Positions 22,145 through 33,689 of a DNA stretch of 64,000 nt are shown one piece after another. The stretch is from Bryum argenteum (taxonomy: Eukaryota > Streptophyta > Bryopsida > Bryales > Bryaceae): NCBI GenBank assembly GCA_037043015.1, contig CM073326.1, positions 17,554,345 through 17,618,344 on the forward strand, in the 5' to 3' direction. Under the pieces are notes generated by a model. The model saw only the letters and a list, made by a program, of their open reading frames with translations. It did not search any database and was not told where the DNA came from. The translations under genes were made by a program, and so were the position numbers. Position 1 is the stretch's first letter, and each line of letters starts with the position of its first letter.

Positions 22145-25100
22145 ATGAGGGTGGTAAAGTTGGCGACCTGCAGTTTGAATCAATGGGCCATGGATTTCGA
22201 CGGAAATCTGGCTCGCAGCAAGCAATCGATTCGTGAAGCCAAAGAGGCAGGTGCCACCTTCCGCGTAGGGCCCGAGCTCGAGCTTTGTGGCTATGGCTGC
22301 GAGGATCACTTCCTTGAAGGGGACACTCAAAAACACTCGTAAGCCTGCTTGCACCCACTTTTATCAATCAATCAATCAATCAACACCCATGTTGCAGTTT
22401 TAGGATTCTTTCTTTTTGGAGCTCGTTATCGTAAATTCTCGCTCAAATCCCCGCATTGGTATGGATTTGCGATGCCCCGGAAGCTCAGTCTCACTTTAAT
22501 CGATGAATGTCTGCTTTTAGGGTATTGTTTCCGGAGCTTTGCTCGATTTGGAAGCTCTGTTTTTTGTTCTCTGATGAGACTATCGAAGTGTTCAGATTCT
22601 GCATTCATATGATTTTTTCTCTTTGTTGCAAGCTCATTGATGTAGCATGAAATTAAGGTATTTCTTTTTCTTCTCTGTTAAGGATTGGAATGCACTTCTG
22701 TGATGGGAATTCAGGGTTGGTACTCGTTTAGGTCACGATTATTGGTTTGTTTTTGATTTCTTGTAAGCAGCTTGTTCAACGATCGATCATTCAGATTCTG
22801 TGTGGGTATAATTTTCTCTGAATGATTTGACAAGTTCGAGGTTTCAGCTTCTGGGATAATGTCGCTTGAATGTGTAGGGTTTAGGGTTTTGTGAGTATGA
22901 TCGAATCGCACTTTTACCAATGAGCATTGTCATAGGATTTTTGTTTGAAGTTAGGTTTTAGTTTTCTTATCTTCGAAAGACTGTTCTCACTTGACTACAC
23001 TATTTGTCTGCGATGCTATTCAATGATTTAGATGCTGCATCTTCTCTGTTACTCTTAAATTCGGTTGAAGTTACAGCTGAAGGTGGTCTTTCTATGAGTT
23101 TCTATCAGGCATCACTTTCAGGAGCTCGTAACTGTCCATATTAAAGAACTTAATCAGCATGGAAAGTAAAATCAGCTTAATCGACCTGTAGGATATCAGT
23201 CTTGCAAGCAAGCATTGTGCCCTTCTTATTCATGATGCTATCCATTAAGCTTTCAATCGTTTGTTATACTGATTTGTGAGAGTGGAAGTAGTTGTACGTT
23301 TTTATCGAATTTTGAGAGTGGATTGTCGGATTGGGTCGCTGCAGATGGGAATGTCTGGCGGAGATATTAGCCTCCGATTTAACGAACGGAATAGTGTGCG
23401 ACATCGGGTTACCAGTGGAACACCGAGGAGTGCGTTACAACTGCCGAGTATTTTGTCTGGACGGCCAGATTCTGCTCATTCGACCTAAGCTCTACCTCGC
23501 CAACGATGGGAACTATCGTGAGCTGCGATGGTTTTCTGCTTGGAAACATCTCAGGCAGCTGGAGACTCTGCAGCTCCCGGAGTGTGTTACTGAAGTTACT
23601 GGCCAGGAGACTGTCCCTTTTGGCGATGGCTACCTCTCCTTCGAGGATACGTAAGCTCCTCTCAAATCACATCCAAGGATAGGTCGAATGATCACTCAGC
23701 CTCGAAATATGCTTGAAGTGTTCTTCTTTGATAAATGTGGGGATTAGGAGCACTGTATGTGACAATGCTTTGCAGGGGCGTAGCGTCAGAGACATGCGAG
23801 GAGCTGTTCACACCGTCATCACCTCACATAGGCTTGTCTCTGGGAGGAGTGGAGATTATTGCCAATGGGAGCGGCAGTCATCACCAGCTCCGTAAGCTCA
23901 ACACTCGCCTGGAGCTCATGCAAAGCGCCACTGGCAAATGTGGTGGCGTTTACCTGTATGCCAATCAACAAGGCTGCGACGGAGGCCGCCTCTACTACGG
24001 TACCCACCACTCTTATCTTGAAAAATCAACAAAGAATCACATCTGATAATCGTGGAAAAACTTTGCTTGATAGTACCTCTTCAATCGATTAGGAATGGAG
24101 ATTTTGAGTGTAGAAAGAGTCCAGAAGCTTCGGAAGTTGTTGAAAGAAATTGCACTTTGTGAAAATGAGACCCAAAGAATTCTGAATTCAACAAAGATTG
24201 ATTCATTTTCATGTATCTTGCAGATGGCTGCGCGTGCATTATGGTGAACGGGGACGTCGTTGCTCAAGGCTCACAGTTTTCCATGAAAGATGTTGAAGTT
24301 GTGGTAGCTTGCGTAGATTTAGACGCTGTAAGTTTCTCTTCCACTGTTGCAATCACTTTTTTGTTCCGAGTCTCATTTTCTTTCACTCGCAAACATGCGA
24401 AGATTCTTAATGATGAATGCCTCATTTGTAATTGGCATATTGTTTTTATCCTCCTCCTTTGATGAATGTAATAAATCTATTTCTCGCAGCTTAAATATAG
24501 GATCGGTAAGCTAATAAGTTGAAATAGGGAGTGAAATGCTTATGGTTTCGATTGACAGGTATCAGGATACCGAGGTACAATAAGCAGTTTAAGAGAACAA
24601 GCAAGTCAAGAGCCTCGAACGCCCGCCGTTTCAGTCAAGTTCAGACTCTCAAGACCATTGAACTTCATCGATCACTTCCCCTCGGTTCCCGTCAAGGTAT
24701 AACCGAATGCTGAATATCTATCACTTTTCGTACTACAAACTAGAGCTGGTAATTCTCATGCGGCGAATTGAAACTTGTTGGTGGGGGTGTTGCAGGTCCG
24801 TTATCATATTCCTTCCGAGGAAATAGCTCTGGGTCCAGCATGTTGGCTGTGGGATTACCTTCGTCGCAGTGGAGCAACAGGCTACTTGTTGCCACTTTCT
24901 GGCGGTGCTGATAGCTCCTCTACCGCTGCCATTGTCGGTAGTATGTGCCAGCTTGTTGTCAAAGGTATCAATTTAACTTCTCTTCATGATACATAGTGAA
25001 AGACTCTTCGTGTAAAATCTGATGATTAATGAGTTATCCTGTTTGTTAAAATATTCCTTGTCATTGTTGAATCCATTTCCTCTCAAAGAGATAACAACGT

Positions 25101-28073
25101 ACTTATGAAAGAAAACAATCGCCTCTTCTGATGAAGGATTTTTCGTTCCGATGGCATTGACGGAGTCAGAGTCTACTTTATAATGGATCTTCTATTTGAG
25201 TTTAGAAAGGGCTTATGCATTGTGGATAACAGGGTCACAGCTTGGTGGAAGAATACTTTTGTTTTATGGTCTCAAGAAAGACCTCTAGAATTGTAGTAGA
25301 CAAGGGCAGTGTTTTTCAATTTGTTTTTGGAGTTTGTGCAGCGGTGAAGGAAGGTGATAAGCAAGTGACAGCAGACGCTGTTCGTATGGGGAATTATCAA
25401 AAGGGCGAAGTACCTCAATCTGCTGAAGAATTAGCTCAACGGCTCTTGACTACAATTTACATGGGCACTGAGAATAGGTTCGTGCTTTTTTTCTCAAGAA
25501 TGTGGGTTAGGCTGTTCCATTGTACTTCGCAAACGAATGCTTTCTAGTGATTCTATTAGCGGAAAGTTTGACCTCATTTGAATTTTGTTTTAATAGCTTT
25601 TAATATGCTGATCAATTTTGGGTGTGCAGCTCAGATGCAACGCGAGATCGGGCGAAACGTTTGGCAGGCGAAGTGGGTGCTTATCATTTGAGCTTCAACA
25701 TTGACGTGGTTGTTAAAGCTTTGCTTACTTTATTCGGCATGATATTCCCTGGCAAGAATCTCAGATACAAGGTATGGCTCCAATTCTCTTTATACATTGA
25801 GTGTGTAGATTGCCACCTCCCACAGATTTGTTGCCAAATCAACCTTTCAATGCTCCATACAAGAGAATGAGTTGATGAAGCTCAATCTACTTTCTCAAAA
25901 AGCATGTTATACAAAGATAAACCAAATTAGCTAAGTCAAAGCTTAACCTCCCAACCCAACCAAAGAGAGAGAGGTCTCTCTTTCACTATGGTTGGGAGGT
26001 TGAGCTTTGACTAAGCTAATTTACTTTATCTTTGTATAACACGTTTTTTGAGAAAGTAGATTGAGCTTTATCAACTCATTCTCTTGTATGAAGCATTGAA
26101 AGGTTGGATTGGTTGTGTTGTTGGTAACAAGCCTGTGAATTTACAAATGGAGATGTGTGGCGATGCAGGTGCATGGAGGGACCCAGGCGGAGAACCTGGC
26201 GTTGCAAAACATGCAAGCACGCATTCGAATGGTGGTAGCGTACATGCTGGCCAATCTGATGCCGTGGGTACGCAGCCAGCCAGGGTTTTTGATTGTCCTT
26301 GGAAGCGCCAACGTCGACGAAGGTCTTCGAGGGTACCTCACAAAGGTAAACTTGCTATTTCATCTTCCTTTCCGAAAGTATAGAGCTCATTCCATGGATC
26401 TCAACTTCATTTCGATTTGAGTGTGTTGAATCTTCATACTATCATATACAACAAAACCCTTTTTTGTATGGAATATATCTATGTATGAATATGGCATAAC
26501 ATTTGGGTTCAGTATGTTCTGAGCTCCCAGTTTTTATTCTCCCTTGCATACTGCAGTACGATTGCAGCTCTGCTGATATCAATCCTATCGGAGGCATCAG
26601 TAAAGGCGACATACGAGCTTTTCTTCGTTGGGGTGCTGCCAACCTCGGGTACGAATCCTTGGCAGAAGTGGAAGGTGCTCCACCGACAGCCGAATTGGAA
26701 CCTATCACAGAAAAATACTCACAGGTCAGTGATTATCTTACCCCTTTTTCCTCCATAAGTAGACACATGGAATCTAAACACCGCAAGGTCCAAAAGTATA
26801 TGATTCTCAAGATCGATCAGGATCGGAGTACTAAAAATTGGACAGAAATAGCATGAAACTTTTTGGGGTCCTTCAGGAGCCAATTGTTCACTGTAGTTCT
26901 CTCTATCTTGTTGCATGTATTTATGTCATTCGCTTACTTGTTGCAGACTGACGAAGCCGATATGGGTATGACGTATGAGGAGCTTGGCATGTACGGGCGA
27001 TTGAGAAAGATATTCCGTTGTGGTCCTGTGTCTATGTTTGAGGTATTTTTTTTCTCTGGAGAGCCTTCATACAGTAAAAAGATTGGAGTACTTTGTAGTT
27101 TCAACTTGGAGGGCACCTAGCATGACTTGCAGTTCATCGCATTCTATAGTATACCTGGAAGGACGGCGAACATTTCTGACATTTGCTTTGACATTCTGTG
27201 ATCAAACAGAATTTGTGCATCAGGTGGCATGGACGTCTCACGCCTGCCGAAGTGGCGCAGAAAGTGAAGGATTTCTTCAAGTATTACTCCATCAATCGAC
27301 ACAAAATGACCACCATCACACCCTCCTACCACGCTGAGGTACATGCTCATTCTCTTAACAAATAAGCAATTTCATGAAGTGATCAGTCTAGTATCAGTCA
27401 TTGCTAACGAAAACTAATAGCTTATAGCATGGGTGCACTTCTGTACTCTCAGAAATAGGATACTGATTAGTTTCAGTTTTAATACCATCACTCATTGGTA
27501 ACAAAACAAATAGAAATTACAAGAGTTTGCTCCCCATATCTTCATAGCATTCTCTTCTACAAACCAAGGATCTCATATCATACACAGATGAGGTCCAAAT
27601 CTAGGATCATTGCTAACTAGATCATATAGCAAAAGTTTACTCTTCCATATCGTCATAGTAATTACTTCTACAGATAATAGGATTAAACAGATGGGGTCAA
27701 TTCTAGTATCATCAGAAGCATCGCATAACAAATAGCATTGGTTTGATCTCCCATTTCTTCAAAGATGTTTCTATGATGGGGTCAATATGATCGATGAAGT
27801 TGTAACCAGGGAATGGGTTTGTGGTGCCAGAATTATTCGCCGGAGGACAACAGATACGACTTGAGGCAGTTTCTGTACAACACTCGCTGGCCATGGCAGT
27901 TCCGCCAAATCGACCAGCTCGTGAAGAAGTACGAGGCTTCCATGCCGAAGCCTCAAACGGAGCTGAGGGAGCACATGAAGCCCACTGCTGCCGAAGCTGC
28001 GGCTCCGAACGCCACTGGGTTCGGCGTCCCTGCTGCTTCTTCGGGGAATCCAGAGATTGGCAAACATAATTGA
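22145..28073 (+). CDS. NADSYN: glutamine-dependent NAD(+) synthetase (13 exons)
   Basis: Exons 22145-22338, 23345-23650, 23776-23999, 24224-24327, 24559-24696, 24796-24964, 25342-25477, 25630-25771, 26169-26345, 26557-26724, 26947-27042, 27210-27338 and 27831-28073 join with consistent phase to give 741 aa, close to the usual plant length. The N-terminal nitrilase-type glutaminase domain carries its triad: Glu44 in GPELE, Lys113 in [13 protein letters not shown] and Cys174 in [11 protein letters not shown]. The C-terminal synthetase domain has the ATP pyrophosphatase loop SGGADSSS at 357-364, then [27 protein letters not shown] with a preceding Tyr in place of Lys, and [14 protein letters not shown]. 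The enzyme makes NAD+ from deamido-NAD+ with ATP and glutamine, passing ammonia between domains, normally in the cytosol. Exon 12 reads LCIRWHG where I would expect a Tyr rather than Ile. No disabling change is seen. Confidence 0.96.
23671..23696 (+). repeat. SINE-tail-like scar in NAD synthetase intron 2
   Basis: ATCCAAGGATAGGTCGAATG closely matches the 3' part of the SINE copy at about 29347-29372 and, reversed, the fragment at about 42246-42270. Only about 26 bp are shared, so this is an old remnant or a chance match. Confidence 0.4.
25821..26137. repeat. 317-bp foldback (near-perfect hairpin) in NAD synthetase intron 8
   Basis: The left arm (about 25821-25956) and right arm (about 25990-26137) are reverse complements. 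About 120 core bases pair with only some eight mismatches. The arms continue outward to CACAG/CTGTG ends with a 12-nt bulge on the right arm. The loop region is itself palindromic (AAAGAGAGA against TCTCTCTTT). No clear target duplication is visible. It lies wholly in the intron between exons 8 and 9, so it would be transcribed with the gene. It may be a foldback MITE or a young small-RNA hairpin. Confidence 0.9.
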
Positions 28074-28277
28074 TCGATTTGAAGAAGATGATGATGCATT
28101 CTTTTGTATATATAGCTTGTTTACATGTCCGACCAGCTCATCCTTACAGTAGTCGATTTATGTCTTGTAGTCATTCTCTTTTTCACCAGTCCATTCTAAA
28201 GCTGCTTGCTTGATCCGGTAAATAATCAGAAGGTGCATGTTCCAGTTTTCAGACTGTTGAGTTCTTTTCATTGAGTA

Positions 28278-29045
28278 TCTTAACCGAATGTCGAAAAAGA
28301 AGAGTGATGAAGGAGAAGGAGAAGGGGTAGAAACTTTGAAGAGCCATAACTTCTTCATCTGTTTTGGACGAAATCGCTTGGGTTGGGCCTCAAATCAAGT
28401 CTAGTTTGTGCGGTAAAAATTGCAGGCTCATATTGTATGAATAAATAGTATGAAGGTAGTTCATGTATTTTGAGTTTTCAAACATGGGGCATGTTCTACC
28501 ATTGTGATGCAACTATGGGAGATCAAATAATTTATTTTTTTTAATATTTTTCCTTTTAGGATCATGATCTTAAGATGAAACATGATCTTACAACTTTCTA
28601 GTTGGGAGATTTTTGATCCAAATACCTTTGGTATTGGATTTGCAATGATGTTTTTACAATGAATGGAAGATTTTTGAGGAGCGCTATCTTCTTCATCCAT
28701 GGTTGGATCTTGACTTTATTTTGTGAGATGGGTACCAATTAGAGTCTAGTTTTAGTGATAATAACCTTGACAAAATCAAAGATGTATCAAAGACAAGTGT
28801 ATAGATTTAAGTGCAAAGGGTTGGGTCATGGACTATTTTTTCTTGTAAAAGTTTCGGCAATTTTCACCATTATTTGCGCAAAGAAATTTTTCTCATGGAC
28901 CTTTTTTGTTCATGGGTGTTATTGAGATGAAAGGTGAACATCTTCGTAGTTGGTGATTTTTCAGTGCAACAAGTCTATTGGTAGCTTCTCATTTCAAGGT
29001 AAAATTAATGTTGAACTTTTGTGATGTTTCTTCAGTACTAATGTG
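28278..29045 (-). mobile_element. truncated family A element
   Basis: Starting at CTTAACCGAATGTCG, the body follows family A in the same orientation as the 14850 copy (GAAGAGCCATAACTTCTTCATC, AAATCAAGTCTAGTTTG, AGTTGGTGATTTTTC). The left terminus is degenerate (TTAACCGAATG), and the right terminus is absent where SINE sequence begins at about 29060. Several small indels are present. Confidence 0.65.
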
Positions 29046-29059
29046 TTTTGGTCTCACAA

Positions 29060-29400
29060 AAGCACCACAAGCCTTGGCTTGGTGGTTAGAGCTCACAGCT
29101 CCCAATTGGGTGGACTATGGTGGTTCTATTCCCCATGTTGGCAGAATCATGGGTTCTATTCCCCATGTCGGCGTGGTGCTTACCACCATAGTCCACCCAA
29201 CTATGGTAGGGGGTTCTTGGACCTGGTTGTACCTCAAAGGCCTTTGGGGGATACCATGTCAGGTATCCCCCCAATGGAACTAGCATAGTGTTTCCCCTGA
29301 GAGGCGCTAGTAATCCCGCCAATGGTGTGATGAACTCTACGTATATATCCAAGGATAGGTCGAACGAACACTCTATTCACGTTGGCCTCTAAACTCTATT
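29060..29400 (+). mobile_element. tRNA-derived-type SINE, head intact
   Basis: The head GCACCACAAGCC is followed by an A-box-like TGGCTTGGTGG (29075-29085) and B-box-like GGTTCTATTCC motifs at about 29122 and 29152, the second created by a 31-bp internal duplication. Then come the family body (CACCATAGTCCACCCAACTA, TTGGACC, CAAAGGCC, GGGGGATACCATGTCA) and a tail ATCCAAGGATAGGTCGAACG. Paired internal RNA polymerase III boxes near the 5' end are the hallmark of tRNA-derived SINEs. There is no clear poly-A tail or target duplication. Confidence 0.65.
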
Positions 29401-29523
29401 CACGTCGGCCTCTAAATAGGTTGAAGTTCTCTTTTGATTTCACAATGTGTGAGGTCTTGATTCACGTCGGCCTCTAAATAGGTTGAAGTTCTCTTCTGAT
29501 TTCACAATGTGTGAGGTCTTGAT
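29399..29523. repeat. tandem duplication of about 63 bp next to the SINE
   Basis: TTCACGTCGGCCTCTAAATA followed by GGTTGAAGTTCTC and CACAATGTGTGAGGTCTTGA occurs twice in a row with a single-base difference (TTTTGA/TTCTGA). A shorter third start lies just upstream at about 29376. Confidence 0.85.
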
Positions 29524-29649
29524 TGTGCAGTTGAGATCTAAATGAGTTACCTTTGTATCCATTGATGACACATTTTTAGAGAATGTGTTCTTCAAGTTAC
29601 AAATGAGTCAAAGCATTTCGGGGTTAAGCTACATGTACGGTAGAATATA

Positions 29650-29770
29650 GCTAAATTTACTGTATGCTCTCGTGACCTTATTTTCTTCTTAGAAGAAAAC
29701 TCATATAACCTCACATTCTACGGTAGAAATGATGCTCATTCTACTTTCAATTTAATTAGTGCTTTTAGAA
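29650..29770 (+). repeat. left copy of a 120-bp direct repeat flanking a MITE
   Basis: CTAAATTTAC, TGCTCTCGTGACC, ACTCATATAACC and ACTTTCAATTTAATTAGT in order recur at 30246-30368 on the other side of the 29809-30244 MITE, with about 85-90 percent identity by eye. Confidence 0.8.
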
Positions 29771-29808
29771 AGATTTTGGCTTTCTGCAGACATATACGTT
29801 GAGATATA

Positions 29809-30244
29809 CCGTAACACCATAGCTGGTTCGCTTTTAAATAATTCCAAAAATAACAAACAAAAAAAAACAGAAATTCCATGCCTTCAAGAACGAATTTCAC
29901 GAAAAATAATTTCAATATGAACCAAAAATTGAGAAAATAGAGTATTAATAATGATTCTGGAGGAATTGTGGACTTATTCAGCCGCCTTCCAAAAATGTGT
30001 AAATGACGAAACTATGCGTTGGCCCCACTGATGTAGCTGCCAAATCTACTGATTTCAAGTCTTGCTTAGTCTTGTCATTATGAAGCTCCATCCACAAATA
30101 AACCCCCTTCTTTGCCCCGAATTTTGTTTCTCTAAAAATATAGAGACAAAATTTTAAAAAGTCGATATGCAAGAAACGAACCTTATTTTTTCAAAAAAAT
30201 AAATTATTCCTTCGGCAGAGAACGAACCAGCTATGGTGTTACGG
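29809..30244 (-). mobile_element. TA-flanked MITE (family D), copy 1, 436 bp
   Basis: The termini are perfect inverted repeats of at least 20 bp, starting CCGTAACACCATAGCTGGTT, flanked by TA on both sides. TA duplication is typical of Tc1/mariner-type insertion. The minus strand keeps a frame of 64 codons (29978-30172) that matches the copy at 37644-38076. Confidence 0.88.
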
Positions 30245-30245
30245 T

Positions 30246-30368
30246 AGCTAAATTTACATCATGCTCTCGTGACCTCATTATTTTTTTCAGAAGGAAACTC
30301 ATATAACCTTACATTCTACATTAGAAATGTCGCTCATTTCACTTTCAATTTAATTAGTACTTTTAGAA
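30246..30368 (+). repeat. right copy of the 120-bp direct repeat flanking the MITE
   Basis: It begins immediately after the right TA of the MITE and ends at ACTTTTAGAAG. It pairs with 29650-29770. Confidence 0.8.
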
Positions 30369-32440
30369 GCCCTTCAAGGACAAGTTTGAATGAAACAGCT
30401 TGGAGTTTTAGTAGCTTCAACTCCTATGACTCTTAGTACGCTTCTAACAAGGCAAAGTTTAAGGATGAATCTGCTTTACTACATTCTTGAAATTAGCTAA
30501 GAAAGGCAGCTTGGCACTTTCTTTACTACCTATCCGCCTGATTTTTGGTGCTCCGCTAAATTTTCAAAATACCTGCAACGTTTAAGGGTTACTTTGAAAA
30601 TGAATAATTGGGCCTCTCCAAGAGAGAGGCATGCGGAACTCAGCCTCTGGATTCTTGGAGGAGTTCTTGGACGAGCTTTCCAAACTTATCAGCAGTATAT
30701 CCGAACATGACACAGTTTGCTGATTACGAGTACCAATTTGAGTCACAGGAACAAAGATAGCCACTTGAAGAGCCAAATGCAACAGGAATTCCTACATGGA
30801 AAGCACAAGCGAATCACGGAACACGGACGGCACTCTTGCGATGACAGAAATGGCATTCTCGACCCAAGGATGAGACGTGTTGGGAAAGTCTAAAAAAGCG
30901 CACCAACAATCTCAAAATGATTGTTGGAATCGTAAGTCTAAAATTCTGGCCATCTCATGAATTGTTGAAAAAATGTCGTAGTCGTTCGAGCAAAGAAAAT
31001 CCAAAGTTTCCTTGTTCTCATGCAATTTCAATGTTGAGAGGGAATTGAGTCCAACAAACCCATTTGCTTGTTCTGAAGCTCCACAATTTTACCTACAGAA
31101 TCCTCCAACGCAGGATTTAGTTGCTAACAAACTTGGCAGCAGTAGATCAAGCACAAAGAGATAATAAAACAACGAGCACAAGAAATACTGCATGAAGTGA
31201 TACACTTTTATCTATCAAAGCATAGCTTTCGGTGGTAATATGAATTCTCAAATTGGGCTCAGACTGAAAGATACAATTAAGTTGCACCCATCCAACAGTA
31301 AGTGCATTCCGGACGAACAAGCACAATCGAAACTTCAAAGAGATTCATGGGAATCCTTGCTAACAATCGTGATTAACACCAACACAATTTGAATGAGAAT
31401 CTGATGCAGAATACCAGTCAGATCTAGTATCATAATCCAGACCCCGCGAATAAAGCTCAACAGCAGCATCTAGGTAACGATTCAAAATTTTCAAATTTCA
31501 CCAACAGCAACTGACTATTTTGGTCCTGATGCTTGAACTGCGTTGAACAAGCCGTAAAGTATGACTAATTTACATAAATGTGCAGTATTCAAAGCACAAG
31601 GATATCATTGAAGTGATTCTGAAGATCAAACTTACGCATGGTTACAACGACACACACGGTTACCGTGGTGCCATGACATGCAAGATAGCAAATGTGCTTG
31701 TTCACATCTGGTCGTTGTTCACAATCTGCATCGACTAAACCCGTGTGTACTGATCCATTAATTAGTGTACGAGGCGTTAATGTAACCCCCGAATCAAGAG
31801 AATAATGTGGCATTGGAAAGCTCACCAGACGAGACGAGCACCCGTGGGAATGGTATCAGGTACCTCACACCTTCACGGAGGCCTTGAGGAGGAAGCCAAG
31901 TGAAGTTTAATGCCCGTACGTGAGCATTCAAAGTCTGACGAACGCTAACGAATCTCCTGATGCTCTTCGTCTCGAAAACACCGCATACGTTCTCTACACG
32001 TGTAGTCAAAGCAGCATTCGCAAACGGTCTACAAACTATTCTCGACTTCGCACATACTTCAGGGTTTGAAAATTTCTCAGTCGGCTCATTACACGTGCGA
32101 GAATCAGCGTTTGTTCATCCGAACGATACCTCGAGTTGGAATGGTTTGATCTGCTCGAATTCGAGCAGCTTACACGTGCGAGAATCCGCGACCGTTCTGC
32201 TTCTCAGAATTGACCGACTCTGAAAATTCTTCAGTTCAAAGATGAGGTGGAGAAATTACCAAATGAGCAAAGTAACGGAGGCGGCTTCACGTGTTTATCA
32301 ATTCGCATGTGCCTCAGGGTTAAAGTTTTGCCGCAATCATCAACCAAAAAGAGTAACAAAATGATCGACGTACCGAGATTGTTTTTTACCCTCACTCAAA
32401 GCAGGGCGCGGCTCAAAGTACGGTCGAATTTCCGAGAAGA
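30369..32440. other. mixed intergenic DNA with G-box-like motifs, no firm gene
   Basis: Base composition is richer than in the surrounding repeats, but no open frame shows a known family. A GTTTAAGGGTTA terminus at about 30580 resembles a TTAA-element end. ACACGTGCGAGAATC occurs twice (about 32091 and 32172), and further CACGTG hexamers lie at about 31997 and 32288. The stretch could be regulatory DNA or a decayed gene. Confidence 0.4.
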
Positions 32441-33130
32441 ATGGAGTGAGTCAAGATTTGCTGATGCAAGCACTGCTCGAGAGCTTCTGTACTACAATCC
32501 AAGAAACAGATCCATTTACATTCTCCTCATATTATCCGAAATTTACTTTCACTCTCACTCGTACAATTCTCCGAATGCTCTCCATGCATGATCCAATTTC
32601 GCGAACCAACAGCGCAGTCCAAAACCTCGACGCTCAAAGTACGGTCGATTTTCCAACAAGAAGGGAGTAAGTCAGGATTTGCAATGCACGCCCTGCTCGC
32701 GAGGTTTTGTACTGCGATCCAATCAATAGATCCAATCAACTGCTACTCGAACAGAGTCAATCTCGCCAAAATTAAACTTCGAAATCTCTCACAACTACCA
32801 GTCGTTCGCCATGCATGATCGAGAATCTCGAATCTTGATCGAATCAACAGCGCCATCAAAAACATCGAAACAGACTCAATGGAGTGAGTCAAGATTTGGC
32901 GATGCAAGCACTACTCGAGAGCTTTCGTACATACTACGATTCAAGAAACAGATCCAATCATACTCTACTCAAAACGAATCATTCTGACTGGAATTGATCG
33001 CAAAATTTTTCTCGTAGAATGTTATCCATGGATTATCGAAGTTTGCGAATTTCGATCGAAACATTCAAAATCCCGAAGCAGGGCAAGCTCTCAAGACATG
33101 GCAATGCAAGCGCCGATCGAGAGGATAGGC
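32440..33130. repeat. degenerate tandem repeat of about 215 bp, four units
   Basis: The block GAGTCAAGATTTG...GATGCAAGCACT..CTCGAGAG recurs at about 32447, 32669, 32886 and 33094, with related intervening sequence (AAGAAACAGATCCA, AGTACGGTCGA, CCATGCATGATC). Spacing is about 222, 217 and 208 bp. Short frames on both strands here are products of the repeat. Confidence 0.75.
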
Positions 33131-33689
33131 GCTGCGATCTTGAAACGGATCAAATAGCAACTGGCGGAATTTACCGGCGAGTTCTTTCTCTTTCTCATAG
33201 AATTCCCCGAATTATGTTCCCGGACCAAGAGCGCCGTCCAAAAACCTCGAGTGCCGTGCGAGCTCGGTGTCGGTAGGTCTGACAATTGAGGAGCTACCTG
33301 CGGCGCAAGCGGCCAAGCGCTTGATTCTCAAAGGGACGGAAGGCGGCGCACCGACACCGAGCTTACCGACACTTGATCCACAAATTTCGAAACAAGAGTT
33401 TGAAAGTGACGGAAGCTTCTTCGTCACTTTCCTCCCGCTCTTTTTCTGCTTCGAATCTTTTTCGAATCTTTTTTCTCTTGTCTTCGAGATTCTCCCGCAT
33501 TTTCTCCTTTATAGACATTTTCTCTTCTTTTGCTGTAGTAAGTAAGAATTTGAACAAATTGGCTGAAGGTTGCTTCCAAATAATATTTATCTTCGAATAC
33601 AATGAAAAGCTCCTAGGGTCGTAAAAATTCTACAAATTTTTTAGGTTGTTTGTGAATGATAAAAATTTGTGATCGCGTTTCAAGATATT
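33131..33689. other. intergenic DNA, weak open frames on both strands
   Basis: A minus-strand frame at 33363-33602 is Lys/Glu-rich (KEEKMSIKEKMRENLEDKRK-like) and a plus-strand frame at 33267-33545 overlaps it. Neither shows a recognisable domain or a clear splice partner, so no gene is called. Confidence 0.35.

Noticed and set aside
29075..29134. A tRNA gene suggested by A- and B-box-like motifs
   Set aside because: No cloverleaf can be drawn, and the same motifs head a dispersed repeat family, so it is a SINE head.
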